Source: Adhaeribacter rhizoryzae
GTDB taxonomy: Bacteria; Bacteroidota; Bacteroidia; Cytophagales; Hymenobacteraceae
Direction of reading: 5' to 3'
Assembly: GCF_008629685.1 (NCBI RefSeq)
Contig: NZ_VWSF01000010.1
Location: 124,001-188,000 of the forward strand
Length of the DNA stretch: 64,000 bases
The notes beneath the pieces are model-generated. The model searched no databases. It was not told where the DNA came from and was given only the letters and a program-made list of their open reading frames with translations. The stretch's first letter is position 1; each line of letters opens with the position of its first letter. The translations under genes were made by a program, and so were the position numbers. Shown here in pieces: positions 17,991 through 27,581 of the stretch.

Positions 17991-19346
17991 ATGCCAACCT
18001 CCGATCAAAGCCTGGCCATTGGCTATAACTACCACGATCAAACAGATACTTTGCAAAAGGTAGGCTTAACCATTTTTACGTTGGGTTTGCTGCTGTTATT
18101 CCTGCCTTCCTTACCCGTAAGTTCTGTTTTGGGCCAGGGCTTATTCTGGAGCGGTATCGGACTTTCCTTGCTGGGTTTAGTATTATATTTAATTCAAACG
18201 TACCAGAAGAGTCATCCTGGGGTCAGAAACAATGGCGTTTGGCTAAGGGGCTCTACCTCCCGCGGCAATATTGCCTGGGTAACCGCCGTAGGCCTCACTG
18301 GTTTCTATATTATATTATATTGGTTTCCGTTTCTAATAGAGCCCCAAATTCGCGCGCTCGATTCATTTAGCCAGTGGCTGCGGAATAAGCCAGCCGACCA
18401 TTGGCTGCTGTACGGCACTTTTTACACAATTGCCATATTAATTATGGGGTTGCGCGCGCTTCTAAAATACCGCCACAGCCCTTACCAAATAATCCGGACA
18501 CTTTCGGTTATGTTTTTCCAACTGGGCTTAGCTTATCTTATTCCTTATACCCTGCAAAAACTGAACGAACCGGAATTTTATTTTAGTTATTTCTGGCCCT
18601 TGAAATACGATTATTTATTTCCGGGTACGGTCGGTTATTTGGTAAACGAGCCGGGTGCGTTGGGTGTATTCATGGTTTTTTGGTCGGCGGTTATTTCGCT
18701 GGTAGGCGTGCCCATATTAACTTATTTTTTCGGGAAACGCTGGTATTGCAGTTGGGTTTGCGGGTGCGGCGGCTTAGCCGAAACCGCCGGCGATCCTTAC
18801 CGGCAACTTTCCGATAAATCGCGGGCGGCCTGGCAGTGGGAAGTAGCCATTATTTACCCCGTTCTGGGCTTTATTGTAATTACCACTTTATTACTTTGGA
18901 TAAATTCTTTCATGAGCGGCGGCTTACTGGGTTCTTTGTCTGATGGCTTTGCCCAAACGTATGGCTTTTTTGTTGGGTCTATTTTTTCGGGGGTTATTGG
19001 CGTAGGTTTTTACCCGATTATGGGCAGCCGGGTATGGTGCCGGTTTGGTTGCCCCATGGCTGCTTATTTAGGTCTTTTACAAAAGCATTTTTCCCGTTTC
19101 CGGATTACTACCAACGGCGGACAGTGTATTTCTTGCGGTAATTGTTCTACTTATTGCGAAATGGGCATAGATGTGCGTTGGTACGCGCAACAAGGCCAGC
19201 CTATTATCCGGTCGTCGTGTGTGGGTTGCGGTATGTGCGCTACGGTTTGTCCCCGGGGTGTACTTAACCTGGAAAATGGCCCACGGGAAGGCCGCTACCA
19301 ACCAACAACGCTCATCTCACCAGAGAACCTCCGCATTTTAAGTTAG
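17991..19346 (+). CDS. Membrane-bound 4Fe-4S polyferredoxin (NapH/NosR/CcoG-like)
   Basis: 451 residues with about six to seven membrane spans. A cysteine motif WYCSWVCGCGGLAET (about 251-265) and CRFGCPM (about 350) resemble the two CxxxCP loops of NosR/NapH-type proteins. The C-terminus holds two 4Fe-4S clusters, CISCGNCSTYC (about 377-387) and CVGCGMCATVCP (about 405-416). Such proteins carry electrons between quinol or flavoprotein and a periplasmic or cytoplasmic acceptor. Its operon partners are an FAD oxidoreductase and the His-tailed protein, which points to a membrane redox complex. The terminal acceptor is not encoded nearby. Confidence 0.87.
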   Translation: MPTSDQSLAIGYNYHDQTDTLQKVGLTIFTLGLLLLFLPSLPVSSVLGQGLFWSGIGLSLLGLVLYLIQTYQKSHPGVRNNGVWLRGSTSRGNIAWVTAVGLTGFYIILYWFPFLIEPQIRALDSFSQWLRNKPADHWLLYGTFYTIAILIMGLRALLKYRHSPYQIIRTLSVMFFQLGLAYLIPYTLQKLNEPEFYFSYFWPLKYDYLFPGTVGYLVNEPGALGVFMVFWSAVISLVGVPILTYFFGKRWYCSWVCGCGGLAETAGDPYRQLSDKSRAAWQWEVAIIYPVLGFIVITTLLLWINSFMSGGLLGSLSDGFAQTYGFFVGSIFSGVIGVGFYPIMGSRVWCRFGCPMAAYLGLLQKHFSRFRITTNGGQCISCGNCSTYCEMGIDVRWYAQQGQPIIRSSCVGCGMCATVCPRGVLNLENGPREGRYQPTTLISPENLRILS

Positions 19347-19399
19347 TATTTTAGAATAATTTAAAGATAACACCGGAGCAGTACTTATAAACTTTTTCT

Positions 19400-20416
19400 T
19401 TACTTCAGAAAAGGGAGCAAAGCTTTGTGAAAAGCTTCTGTTGCTTCCAGATGCGGAATGTGGCCCACTTTGGGCATTTCTATCAGTTTTGCATTTTTGA
19501 TAGCAGCGGCTGTTTTCTTGCCTAAAGTTGGATAATGGCCCGCTTTCGCCAGCACGTCTTTATCTTTAATTAATGCTTTTCCTACCACCGTCCGGTCTTC
19601 CTGACCAATAATCACCAAAGTCGGTGCTTTTACATCCGGAAATTCATATACTACCGGCTGCTGGTAAATCATCTCGTAAGTCTGGGCCGAAACCAGCGCA
19701 AGCGTAGGATAATCGGCACTCCTGGTTTGGGCACCCGGCACTTGTACCCATTCGTCAAAAGCAGGTTGCCAGGAAACGTAATAAGTCTGGTGGTATTTGC
19801 GGGTAGATTCTTCGGTGGTTTTTAACTCTTGCTGGTAAGTTTGGGAAAAGGTTCGGTAAGGTACTAGCCGCCGGTAATCTTCCAGGCCGATGGGGTTTTC
19901 AAGCACCAGTTTAGCCGTTGTTTCGGGGTATAGCAGCGCGAAGCGGGTAGCCAGCATCCCTCCCATCGAATGCCCCACAACTGCAGCTTTCTTAATATCC
20001 AACGTATCGAGCAGCTTTTTTGTGTTATAAGCTAACTGATGAAAACTGTAATGCAGGGGTGTCTTGCTCGATTTGCCAAACCCTACCTGGTCGGGCACAA
20101 TTACCCGAAAGTTATTTTGCGTTAGAAATCGAATGGTTTGTACCCAATAAGCACCAAAAAAATTCTTCCCGTGCAACAACATCACCACCGGCGCATTTAC
20201 CATTTTATTTGCCGGCGGCACATCCATGTAAGCCATCCGAACTTCCTTATCTTCTACCTTCAGATTTAAATATTTAACCGGGTAAGGATAGTTGTATTGG
20301 CTCAGAACTGCATCGTATACCGGCTTTTCTGTAGCCGGCTTATGTTGGGCATTTACATATTCCGATAAAGTGGAAAATATTAAAAGAAGCAAAAAGGAAT
20401 ATTTAGTTAAACCCAT
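19400..20416 (-). CDS. Secreted alpha/beta hydrolase
   Basis: 338 residues with a signal peptide ending near EYVNAQ (about 18-23). Alpha/beta-hydrolase marks: oxyanion region LLHGKNFFGAYW, nucleophile elbow GHSMGG (about residue 148), acidic residue in IIGQEDRTV and the catalytic His in KVGHIPHLE near the end. Likely a periplasmic esterase, haloalkane dehalogenase-like or epoxide hydrolase-like enzyme; substrate unknown. It converges with the polyferredoxin gene. Confidence 0.88.
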   Translation of the reverse strand: MGLTKYSFLLLLIFSTLSEYVNAQHKPATEKPVYDAVLSQYNYPYPVKYLNLKVEDKEVRMAYMDVPPANKMVNAPVVMLLHGKNFFGAYWVQTIRFLTQNNFRVIVPDQVGFGKSSKTPLHYSFHQLAYNTKKLLDTLDIKKAAVVGHSMGGMLATRFALLYPETTAKLVLENPIGLEDYRRLVPYRTFSQTYQQELKTTEESTRKYHQTYYVSWQPAFDEWVQVPGAQTRSADYPTLALVSAQTYEMIYQQPVVYEFPDVKAPTLVIIGQEDRTVVGKALIKDKDVLAKAGHYPTLGKKTAAAIKNAKLIEMPKVGHIPHLEATEAFHKALLPFLK

Positions 20417-20541
20417 AACCTTGGTAGTTTATACAATAATTCTTCTTGTATACGCTGTTCGCGGAGCGGGTTAATTAAATTTTATTACAAGTAGCTAGGT
20501 TCCTGATAAATATTTATCTTAACCAACTCTAATCTTTTCAG

Positions 20542-21207
20542 ATGAAAGCAAACCTGGCATTAAGCGTATTATATTTTCTGTTTTTCAGTTTACCCATACT
20601 TGCACAGGCGCAGGTAAAACAAAATAAGGTACCGCCAAAGCAGGCGGTTGCGGTTCCTACTGATTCTTTAAAAACTGCCCTGGAAATAATTCTACAGGAA
20701 GATCAGGGTGTGAGAAAGAAACTGAGCACAACGCCACCATCAGAAAGAATGCAGCTTTTCCGGGAAATGCGGCAGGTCGACTCAGCAAACCAGGTAAAAG
20801 TTAAAGCTATTCTAAACCGTTATGGCTGGTTGCCCCAAAGCAAAGTAGGTGAGAAAGCGGCCGATGCTATATTTTTTGTGGTGCAGCATGCCGATACCTA
20901 CCTGATGGAGAAATATTTACCGGAGTTGCAACGCTGGGCCCAACTGGGCGAAGCCAGAAAAACGCACGCTGCCATGATGGAAGACCGTATTTTGATGAAC
21001 CAGCGCAAGAAACAAATATATGGTACCCAAGCCTTTAGTAATCAGTTAACGCAAGGCCGGTTTTTAATTTGGCCTATCGCCGATTACCCCAATGTAAACA
21101 AACGCCGGCAAGAAGCCGGCTTTGATACAACGGTTGAAGAAAATGCCAAGCGGCTTAACTCCATTTACAATCCTTCCGAAATAATTCCGGGTTTACTGGC
21201 AGAATAA
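20542..21207 (+). CDS. Secreted DUF6624-like protein
   Basis: 221 residues with a signal peptide (LSVLYFLFFSLPILAQAQ). The mature part has DQGVRKKL, VDSANQVKVKAIL, GWLPQSKVGEKAADAIFFV and QHADTYLMEKYLPELQRWA, which match the DUF6624 pattern. No catalytic function is known for the family. Divergent from the hydrolase gene upstream. Confidence 0.75.
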   Translation: MKANLALSVLYFLFFSLPILAQAQVKQNKVPPKQAVAVPTDSLKTALEIILQEDQGVRKKLSTTPPSERMQLFREMRQVDSANQVKVKAILNRYGWLPQSKVGEKAADAIFFVVQHADTYLMEKYLPELQRWAQLGEARKTHAAMMEDRILMNQRKKQIYGTQAFSNQLTQGRFLIWPIADYPNVNKRRQEAGFDTTVEENAKRLNSIYNPSEIIPGLLAE

Positions 21208-21246
21208 ACTTACTGCTGCATATTTATAAGCGGCAATATTGGCAAC

Positions 21247-21699
21247 TTAGGCCAAAGTCTTTAAAATTTCCAGAGTACCGCTAACGTGTTCCAGCGGCTT
21301 TAGCTGCGAGTTAAAAGCGTACCGTACTATTCCGGCTTTATCAATTAAATAAGTTACACGGCCCGGCACAATGCCAAAAGTGCGCGGCACGCGGTAAAGC
21401 TTCCGGACTTCGCCTTTGGCGTCGCTGAGCAAGGTAAAAGGCAGCCGGTGTTTTGCCGAAAACTGTTGATGCGATTCGGCATCGTCTGAACTTACACCCA
21501 CCACTTCGGCATTACTTTCCCGGAAAATTTCGTATTGGTCGCGGAACGAACAAGCCTGGGCTGTACAGCCCCGGGTATCGTCTTTGGGGTAAAAATATAA
21601 AACCACATTACTTTCCCGGAGCACTTCACTTAACCGGAATATTTCGCCGGTGGCCGTTTGTAAACTAAAATCAGGAGCGCTATCGCCAACTTTTAACAT
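21247..21699 (-). CDS. bcp: Peroxiredoxin, BCP/PrxQ subfamily
   Basis: 150 residues. The peroxidatic Cys is in DTRGCTAQACSFRD (about residue 45), with a second Cys five residues later as in the atypical 2-Cys PrxQ enzymes. It reduces hydroperoxides using thioredoxin in the cytoplasm. A single gene between DUF6624 and the glycosyltransferase operon. Confidence 0.93.
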   Translation of the reverse strand: MLKVGDSAPDFSLQTATGEIFRLSEVLRESNVVLYFYPKDDTRGCTAQACSFRDQYEIFRESNAEVVGVSSDDAESHQQFSAKHRLPFTLLSDAKGEVRKLYRVPRTFGIVPGRVTYLIDKAGIVRYAFNSQLKPLEHVSGTLEILKTLA

Positions 21700-21964
21700 A
21701 TAAATTAATTATTTTATCTCTTTAACTATTTTGGGACCTCCTTGTTTTACTTCCGCTTTCGAATTGTAATTGTAGCCGTTTACCCCAAGCAATATTTCTA
21801 AAGAACCAAAGGTAAACATTTCGGTAAAGATTAATGCTTATATAGATTTACTGGTCAGTTAGATTAAATAAATTTATCTATATATTAATGAATAAATTAA
21901 CGGAGGCGAAGCACCTGTTAAGCTTAATTAAATTGCGCATCTTTGCCGAACCAAAAAATATTAC

Positions 21965-22657
21965 ATGCCCCTGATTAATGTTATAATACCTGCTTACAAC
22001 GAAGAAAAATCCATTGCGAAAGTTATCCGGGATATACCAGTAGGTTTAATTAATGATATTATTGTGGTAGATAATAATTCGGAAGACAACACTTTTGCGA
22101 CAGCGCAAGCAACTGGCGCTACCGTTTTAAAAGAACCCCGGCAGGGCTACGGGCAGGCTTGCCTCACCGGAATTGCTTATGCCCTAAATAAACCGGCCCA
22201 TCTGCGGCCCGAAATTATTGTTTTTATAGACGGCGATTACTCCGACTATCCCGAAGAAATGCCCAAAGTGCTGCAACCAATTCTGGAAGATAAAGCCGAT
22301 ATGGTAATTGGCTCCCGCGCCCTGGGTAACCGCCAAAAAGGCGCCATGACACCGCAGCAGCTATTCGGCAATTGGCTCGCCACATCTTTATTAAAATTTC
22401 TGTACAACGCGCAGTTTACCGATTTAGGACCATTCCGCGCCATCCGGACCGACAACTTAGTACAGTTAGGCATGCAAGACCAGAACTACGGCTGGACAGT
22501 AGAAATGCAGGTAAAGGCGGCCAAGCAAAAACTCCGGTTTACCGAAGTGCCCGTAACTTACCGCAAACGAATTGGATTTTCTAAGATTTCGGGTACGGTA
22601 AAAGGCACGGTTATGGCGGGCTATAAAATTATCCTGACTATTTTCAGATATTTGTAG
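21965..22657 (+). CDS. Glycosyltransferase family 2, DPM1/DolP-mannosyltransferase-like
   Basis: 230 residues. VIIPAYNEEKSIAKVI at the N-terminus, then IIVVDNNSEDNT and VFIDGDYSDYP with the acidic metal site of GT-A enzymes. The ending is TEVPVTYRKRIGFSKISG. This type transfers a sugar from a nucleotide sugar to a polyprenyl phosphate on the inner membrane face. First gene of a tight operon with a membrane GT2 (14 bases apart) and a GT-C enzyme, suggesting that it supplies the lipid-linked sugar used by the last one. Confidence 0.85.
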   Translation: MPLINVIIPAYNEEKSIAKVIRDIPVGLINDIIVVDNNSEDNTFATAQATGATVLKEPRQGYGQACLTGIAYALNKPAHLRPEIIVFIDGDYSDYPEEMPKVLQPILEDKADMVIGSRALGNRQKGAMTPQQLFGNWLATSLLKFLYNAQFTDLGPFRAIRTDNLVQLGMQDQNYGWTVEMQVKAAKQKLRFTEVPVTYRKRIGFSKISGTVKGTVMAGYKIILTIFRYL

Positions 22658-22670
22658 TTTATAGCCTGCC

Positions 22671-24143
22671 ATGAAGAGCCTGGAAATATTTGTTTTTGTG
22701 GTTTACAGCCTGTGCCTGACTTTTATATTTTTATATAGTCTGGTGCAACTGCAACTGGCGTGGCTTTATTTCCGGTCAAAAAAAAACAAAGCAGTTACCC
22801 CTGCTCCTGCTTTACCCACCAATTGGCCCTTGGTTACGGTACAATTGCCTTTGTACAACGAAATTTATGTTACCGAACGATTGCTGGACTGTATAATGGC
22901 GCTGGACTACCCGCCGGAAAAATTACAAGTGCAGGTGCTGGATGATTCTACGGATAACACAACGGCGCTGGTAGCAGCAAAAGTAGCTGCCTACCAGGCA
23001 GCCGGCCGCAATATTACCCACGTGCGCCGCCCTAACCGGACCGGCTACAAAGCCGGCGCTTTACAATACGGGTTAGCTTCAGCCACCGGCGAGTTTATTG
23101 CCGTATTCGATGCCGATTTTTTACCCAAGCCCGATTTCCTGCAGCAAACGATTCCGGCTTTTGATGCACCACATATTGGCGTGGTGCAAACCCGTTGGGG
23201 ACACCTGAACCAGGATTACTCCATATTAACCCAATTGCAGGCTTTTGGCTTAAATGCGCATTTTACCGTGGAGCAAACGGGTAGGTCGGTGGGCGGGCAT
23301 TTTATTAATTTTAACGGCACGGCCGGAATTTGGCGTAAAAGCTGTATTCTGGATGCTGGTGGCTGGCAACCCGATACCTTAACCGAAGATTTGGACCTGA
23401 GTTATCGCGCCCAACTTAAGAACTGGCGGCTGCGTTACCTCGAAAACGTAGAAGCTCCGGCCGAACTGCCCGCCGCCATGAACGCCATTAAATCGCAGCA
23501 ATTCCGCTGGACCAAAGGCGCCGCCGAAACGGCCCGCAAACACCTGAAAGAGGTTTTATTTTCGAACCTTACTTGGGGCACTAAAGTAAATGCCTTGTTT
23601 CATTTGCTCAACAGCAGTGTTTTTGTGGCCTTGTTAATTGCCGCCATTTTAAGTGTGCCGGTAATATTTTTTATCCGGGATATTTCAGTCTATAATCCGT
23701 TGTTTTCCATTCGCGGGCTTTACCTGATTAGCTTGGTGGCCTTAATTTTATTTTACTGGCTATCTTACCAGCAACTTAACGCTTACCGGCCTAAAAGCAT
23801 TTTATCTTTTATATCTAAATTATTCTTTTTTCTGGTTTTTTCAATGGGTTTATCGCTACACAACAGCATTGCCGTAATAGAAGGCTTTCTCGGAAAAAAA
23901 ACCCCGTTTATCCGTACACCCAAATTTAATATCAGGTCGGTGCAGGACCGCTGGCAGAACAGCCGCTACGCGGTAAAGAATATTTCGGTTTTAGCTTTTC
24001 TGGAAGGTTTGCTGTGTTTGTATTTTTTATTTGGAGTTTACCTCGATTTCCGGTTGCAGAGCTACGGCACTTTACCGTTCCACGTTATGCTTAGTCTGGG
24101 TTTCGGGTCAGTTTTTTATTATTCCCTTAAACATAGCCAGTAA
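22671..24143 (+). CDS. Membrane glycosyltransferase family 2, cellulose synthase-like
   Basis: 490 residues. An N-terminal membrane helix, then a GT-A domain with VQVLDDSTDNT, VFDADFLP (DxD), LTEDLDLSYR (catalytic TED) and the processive-type QQFRWTKG (QxxRW), then four or more membrane spans. This architecture fits inner-membrane synthases of beta-glycans or glycolipids. The start lies 14 bases after the upstream GT2 stop. Product unknown. Confidence 0.88.
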   Translation: MKSLEIFVFVVYSLCLTFIFLYSLVQLQLAWLYFRSKKNKAVTPAPALPTNWPLVTVQLPLYNEIYVTERLLDCIMALDYPPEKLQVQVLDDSTDNTTALVAAKVAAYQAAGRNITHVRRPNRTGYKAGALQYGLASATGEFIAVFDADFLPKPDFLQQTIPAFDAPHIGVVQTRWGHLNQDYSILTQLQAFGLNAHFTVEQTGRSVGGHFINFNGTAGIWRKSCILDAGGWQPDTLTEDLDLSYRAQLKNWRLRYLENVEAPAELPAAMNAIKSQQFRWTKGAAETARKHLKEVLFSNLTWGTKVNALFHLLNSSVFVALLIAAILSVPVIFFIRDISVYNPLFSIRGLYLISLVALILFYWLSYQQLNAYRPKSILSFISKLFFFLVFSMGLSLHNSIAVIEGFLGKKTPFIRTPKFNIRSVQDRWQNSRYAVKNISVLAFLEGLLCLYFLFGVYLDFRLQSYGTLPFHVMLSLGFGSVFYYSLKHSQ

Positions 24144-24150
24144 AATCCGG

Positions 24151-25491
24151 ATGCAGCCAAAAAGCAAATGGTTTGTGGGATTGGTGGTATTCTTTTCGGC
24201 GCTGGCTTATATTGGCCTGGCTTATTTTACCCCACGCACCGCTTTTTGGCAACTATTAAGTTTATTGGTAATAGCCTTTGCGGGTTATTACTTTTTATTA
24301 CGTAGTCAATTACCGGTAAAAGCTGGTTTGCTCATTGCTATTGGTTTCCGGCTAATTTTTTTATTCGCTTATCCCCGCCTTTCCGATGATTATTTCCGGT
24401 TTATTTGGGACGGCACGTTGCTTACCCACGGCGAAAACCCATACCTGCACCTCCCCAGCTATTACCGCCAACCCGAAAATATTATCTTAATTCCGGAACT
24501 TACCCACAGTTTTTTCCAGCGCCTCAATTCGCCGCAATATTACTCGGTGTACCCGCCGGTTTGCCAGGCATTTTACGGATTAGCTAATTATATAGGTGGT
24601 ACCAGCTTCTGGTTAAACTGTTTGGTTTTGCGTTTATTTATTTTGCTCGCCGAACTAGGTTCTTTTTTTTGCTTATCCCGGATATTGCGTTTTTTACGTC
24701 TGCCGCAACGGCAAATTGGGTGGTACGCGCTCAACCCGCTAATTATTTTAGAACTTACCGGTAACCTGCACCCGGAGGCCTGGTTAATAGTTGCCCTGTT
24801 GGCTAGTTTTTACCTGCTTTTGCTTAAGCGCAATATTTTATCGGCTATATTGTTTGGGTTAGCGGTTGGGGTAAAATTATGGCCCTTGTTGTTTTTGCCC
24901 TTAGTGTGGCAACGGCTGGGCTTCAAAAATTTTCTGGTTTATGGTGTTTTGGTAATGCTGGTAGTGGCAGCTTTATTTCTGCCGTTTGTTTCCCCGGCGT
25001 TAATTCAGAATATTTTTAACAGTGTAAACCTGTATTTTCAGAAATTTGAATTTAATGCCAGTTGGTATTATCTGCTAAGGTGGGTAGGGTTTCGCTTATT
25101 TGGGTACAACGATATTGCGCGGATTGGCCCTTTTCTTTCGCTGCTCACTTTTGCCGGAATATTGTACCTGGCTTTGAAGAAAAATATACCAGTAAAGCAA
25201 TCGCCCCGCGTTTGGTGGAATCTACTAATATTTGCGTTTACCTTATATTTGGCCTTGGCTACTGTGGTGCATCCGTGGTATATTACTACCCTGGTAGCTT
25301 TGGCAACTTGCAGCAACTGGCGCTACCCAATTGTTTGGTCGGCGGTAAGCTTTTTATCTTATGCTACCTACCGCACCAACGCTTATTCCGAAAACCTCTG
25401 GTTTACCGCGCTGGAATACGTGGTTGTTTATGGTTATATTATCTATGAATTTCGTACCAGGCACTTGCTATCAAACACAACCCAAGAGTAA
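24151..25491 (+). CDS. GT-C fold integral membrane glycosyltransferase (mannosyltransferase-like)
   Basis: 446 residues from the ATG at 24151, seven bases after the previous stop; the same frame also opens earlier inside the upstream gene but there is no reason to start there. At least ten membrane spans. An acidic first-loop motif (FAYPRLSDDYFRFIWDG) of the GT-C superfamily and VHPWYITTLVALAT near the end match bacterial DUF2029/GT87-like mannosyltransferases, which use polyprenyl-phosphate sugars. It completes a three-gene glycosylation operon. Confidence 0.83.
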   Translation: MQPKSKWFVGLVVFFSALAYIGLAYFTPRTAFWQLLSLLVIAFAGYYFLLRSQLPVKAGLLIAIGFRLIFLFAYPRLSDDYFRFIWDGTLLTHGENPYLHLPSYYRQPENIILIPELTHSFFQRLNSPQYYSVYPPVCQAFYGLANYIGGTSFWLNCLVLRLFILLAELGSFFCLSRILRFLRLPQRQIGWYALNPLIILELTGNLHPEAWLIVALLASFYLLLLKRNILSAILFGLAVGVKLWPLLFLPLVWQRLGFKNFLVYGVLVMLVVAALFLPFVSPALIQNIFNSVNLYFQKFEFNASWYYLLRWVGFRLFGYNDIARIGPFLSLLTFAGILYLALKKNIPVKQSPRVWWNLLIFAFTLYLALATVVHPWYITTLVALATCSNWRYPIVWSAVSFLSYATYRTNAYSENLWFTALEYVVVYGYIIYEFRTRHLLSNTTQE

Positions 25492-25547
25492 GGCTAATTA
25501 TTTTTGCCTGTTGCTCAAAATTTAATAGATGAGGTTCAAGCAATCCA

Positions 25548-25614
25548 CACTTGTTATTCAGGAAGAACCTATTTAGCAGATAACCAAATAGTTTCCTCCT
25601 GAATGACAAATGTG
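25548..25614. repeat. Intergenic hairpin element, copy A
   Basis: Imperfect inverted repeat: the left arm has ATTCAGGAAGAACCTATTT and the right arm is its near-complement (AAATAGTTTCCTCCTGAAT). It shares arm and loop sequence, in reversed orientation, with the copy at 53.76 kb. It lies between convergent genes. Confidence 0.8.
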
Positions 25615-25698
25615 CACACCATAGCCTTATAAACAAAATACGAGCAAATATTGCGTAAAATCGCTTATAAGTGCGGGCAATAATTAATTATTACCTTA

Positions 25699-26391
25699 TC
25701 AGCTATTTTCCGGCGCGGAGATTTCGAGTAAAGGGCGCATCAAAAATTCTTTAAAAGGCTTGGCCTGTTGCATGGCTTGCAGTACTACTTCTAAAGCATT
25801 ATTTGAGGTTAAAAGCGCATCGGGAAGCGCATGGGAAACCATCCAGCTTTTATGCCGCAGGTACGGCAAAGCCGGGTTATCTTTCTCGTAACCTTTGGGG
25901 TTGGTTTTTAACGTTTCGCCTTCTACTCCTTTAAAATATTTTTTAAACGCCGGAGCTGCCAATAATTCCTGAAACTCGGCTAAATTATAATCTATTTCCT
26001 GCCGTACGGCTTTCAAAAATTCGGCGGGCGGCATCCACAAGCCACAGGCAATAAACGAATTATTATGTGGGCTCAGATGCAGGTAATAACCCGGCAAAAT
26101 AGATTTACGGCCGCCTTCGGCCAGGTAAGCGCCGTAATGATCTTTGTAAGGATTTTTATTTTTAGAAAAACGCACATCGCGGTAAATTCGGAAAACCAAG
26201 TCTTTGGCTTGCTGCCCCATAGCCAAAGGTTCAAAAGCCGCCGCGCCAGCCAGCATTCCTTCTAAAAACTGAAAAAAATCTGTCCGGCTGGCTTCGTACC
26301 GGTTTTTATTTTCGGCGAACCACTCGCGGGTATTATTTTGCTGTAAATCCGAAATAAAATGGAGCGTGGCCTTATCTATATTATTTTTCAT
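25699..26391 (-). CDS. DUF2461 (TIGR02453) domain protein
   Basis: 230 residues. The N-terminal LHFISDLQQNNTREWFAENK, then IYRDVRFSKNKNPYKDH (about 68-84), GGRKSILPGYYLHLSPHNN and a C-terminal GYEKDNPALPYLRHKS match the whole DUF2461 family. Cytoplasmic, no signal peptide. The family is widely distributed in bacteria; no biochemical role is established. Confidence 0.88.
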   Translation of the reverse strand: MKNNIDKATLHFISDLQQNNTREWFAENKNRYEASRTDFFQFLEGMLAGAAAFEPLAMGQQAKDLVFRIYRDVRFSKNKNPYKDHYGAYLAEGGRKSILPGYYLHLSPHNNSFIACGLWMPPAEFLKAVRQEIDYNLAEFQELLAAPAFKKYFKGVEGETLKTNPKGYEKDNPALPYLRHKSWMVSHALPDALLTSNNALEVVLQAMQQAKPFKEFLMRPLLEISAPENS

Positions 26392-26462
26392 GTACTATTT
26401 TAGTCTTTAATTTTTCATTACTCCGGCCGCAAGCACTTAAATATTCACCAAAGCACTTTTAT

Positions 26463-27341
26463 TTATTTTTGCCAGTAAGCATAACGCTTCACTTCCTTTA
26501 ATTGCAGGGTGCGGCCGTCCCAGGTTTGCTGCTTCACTAAAATATTCGGGTATTCTTTCCGGAACCAGTATATATTTTCTTTATCAGGGGCAAGCTTAAC
26601 CTTAACCCGCCACAAATTATCGTTAGCCCCGGTATTATCCGAAATAATAAAAAAAGAAGCCTGGTAAACGGTGGGCTTATTTGCTTTATTGGTTTGTAAT
26701 AGCTCGGCGATACTGACCATACCGGTTAAGCCTTCTTTAAACCGCAGGCTGCGCAAGGTGTACGGCAGTTGATCTTCAAATAAAATATCCTGGGGTAATT
26801 CTGCTTGTCCGGTGCCTTGTTCGTCCCAGTAAGAGTTAAAATTATAACTAAAATTATTGCCGGTATTAGTAATGGCTTTAAACGTATTGCCGCACCACTC
26901 CTGCGACGAACTGGTAATTTTGTGTACGGTTACCGGGTTCTCGCGCCGAAAAAACAACGAAGTAAGGTAATGGTAAGGATAATTTTCGGTGGGTATGCGG
27001 CAAAACTGATTGACCTTCAAGACCGGAAATAAATCGGAGCGGTTATAATCGTCGGTTTTTACGTTGTGGGCCTGGTTAAAATCTTCTTTAACCGTAATTA
27101 AAGTATATTCAAAAGCGCGGGGCTGCTTGTACACTACCCTTTCGGCCTGGTAAATTGCCACTTCGGCCAAGCCATCGTCCCAGAATTTATTTTGCGCCCA
27201 ATCCGGGTTAAAGTAAGCTTGCTGCGCCTCCGAAAGATTATTTGGTTCCAGCCGGCCCACACAACTGCTTATGCCCAAGCAAGTAACACAAAACCAATAT
27301 AAGCTTGACCAGGAAATAAAAGAACCAACTTGCTGCTTCAT
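26463..27341 (-). CDS. Hypothetical lipoprotein
   Basis: 292 residues. The N-terminus has a hydrophobic segment ending LGISSC, a lipobox with Cys near residue 26, so an outer- or inner-membrane lipoprotein is likely. The mature part is rich in aromatic strands and ends near KEVKRYAYWQK; no named domain recognised. It resembles a Bacteroidota-specific cell-surface protein in composition only. Confidence 0.6.
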   Translation of the reverse strand: MKQQVGSFISWSSLYWFCVTCLGISSCVGRLEPNNLSEAQQAYFNPDWAQNKFWDDGLAEVAIYQAERVVYKQPRAFEYTLITVKEDFNQAHNVKTDDYNRSDLFPVLKVNQFCRIPTENYPYHYLTSLFFRRENPVTVHKITSSSQEWCGNTFKAITNTGNNFSYNFNSYWDEQGTGQAELPQDILFEDQLPYTLRSLRFKEGLTGMVSIAELLQTNKANKPTVYQASFFIISDNTGANDNLWRVKVKLAPDKENIYWFRKEYPNILVKQQTWDGRTLQLKEVKRYAYWQK

Positions 27342-27514
27342 TATGCTATACCAACAGGATATTATATAAATAATTTTAAACGGCGACAGAACTTGCCGGA
27401 AATTAATCTAAGAAAAACAACCACCCCTACCCCTCCTAAACTTAGGCGGGGAACTAAGTTACCTTTTTCGGCAATATTTAATCCCGATAAATTGAGATGT
27501 TATCTATACAAAGG

Positions 27515-27550
27515 TAAAAAAGGGCTATAGATTTTCATCTAAAGCCCTTC
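27515..27550 (-). terminator. Intrinsic terminator of the sigma/anti-sigma operon
   Basis: On the minus strand AAGGGCTTTAGAT pairs with ATCTATAGCCCTT (two unpaired bases inside), followed by six T residues, about 30 bases after the anti-sigma stop codon. Confidence 0.75.
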
Positions 27551-27581
27551 GGGATAATATCAGATAAATTAATCGTAAACG

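Noticed and set aside
24031-24150. Earlier start for the GT-C gene inside the preceding gene
   Set aside because: The added 40 residues overlap the upstream glycosyltransferase and carry no signal; the ATG at 24151 sits right after its stop.
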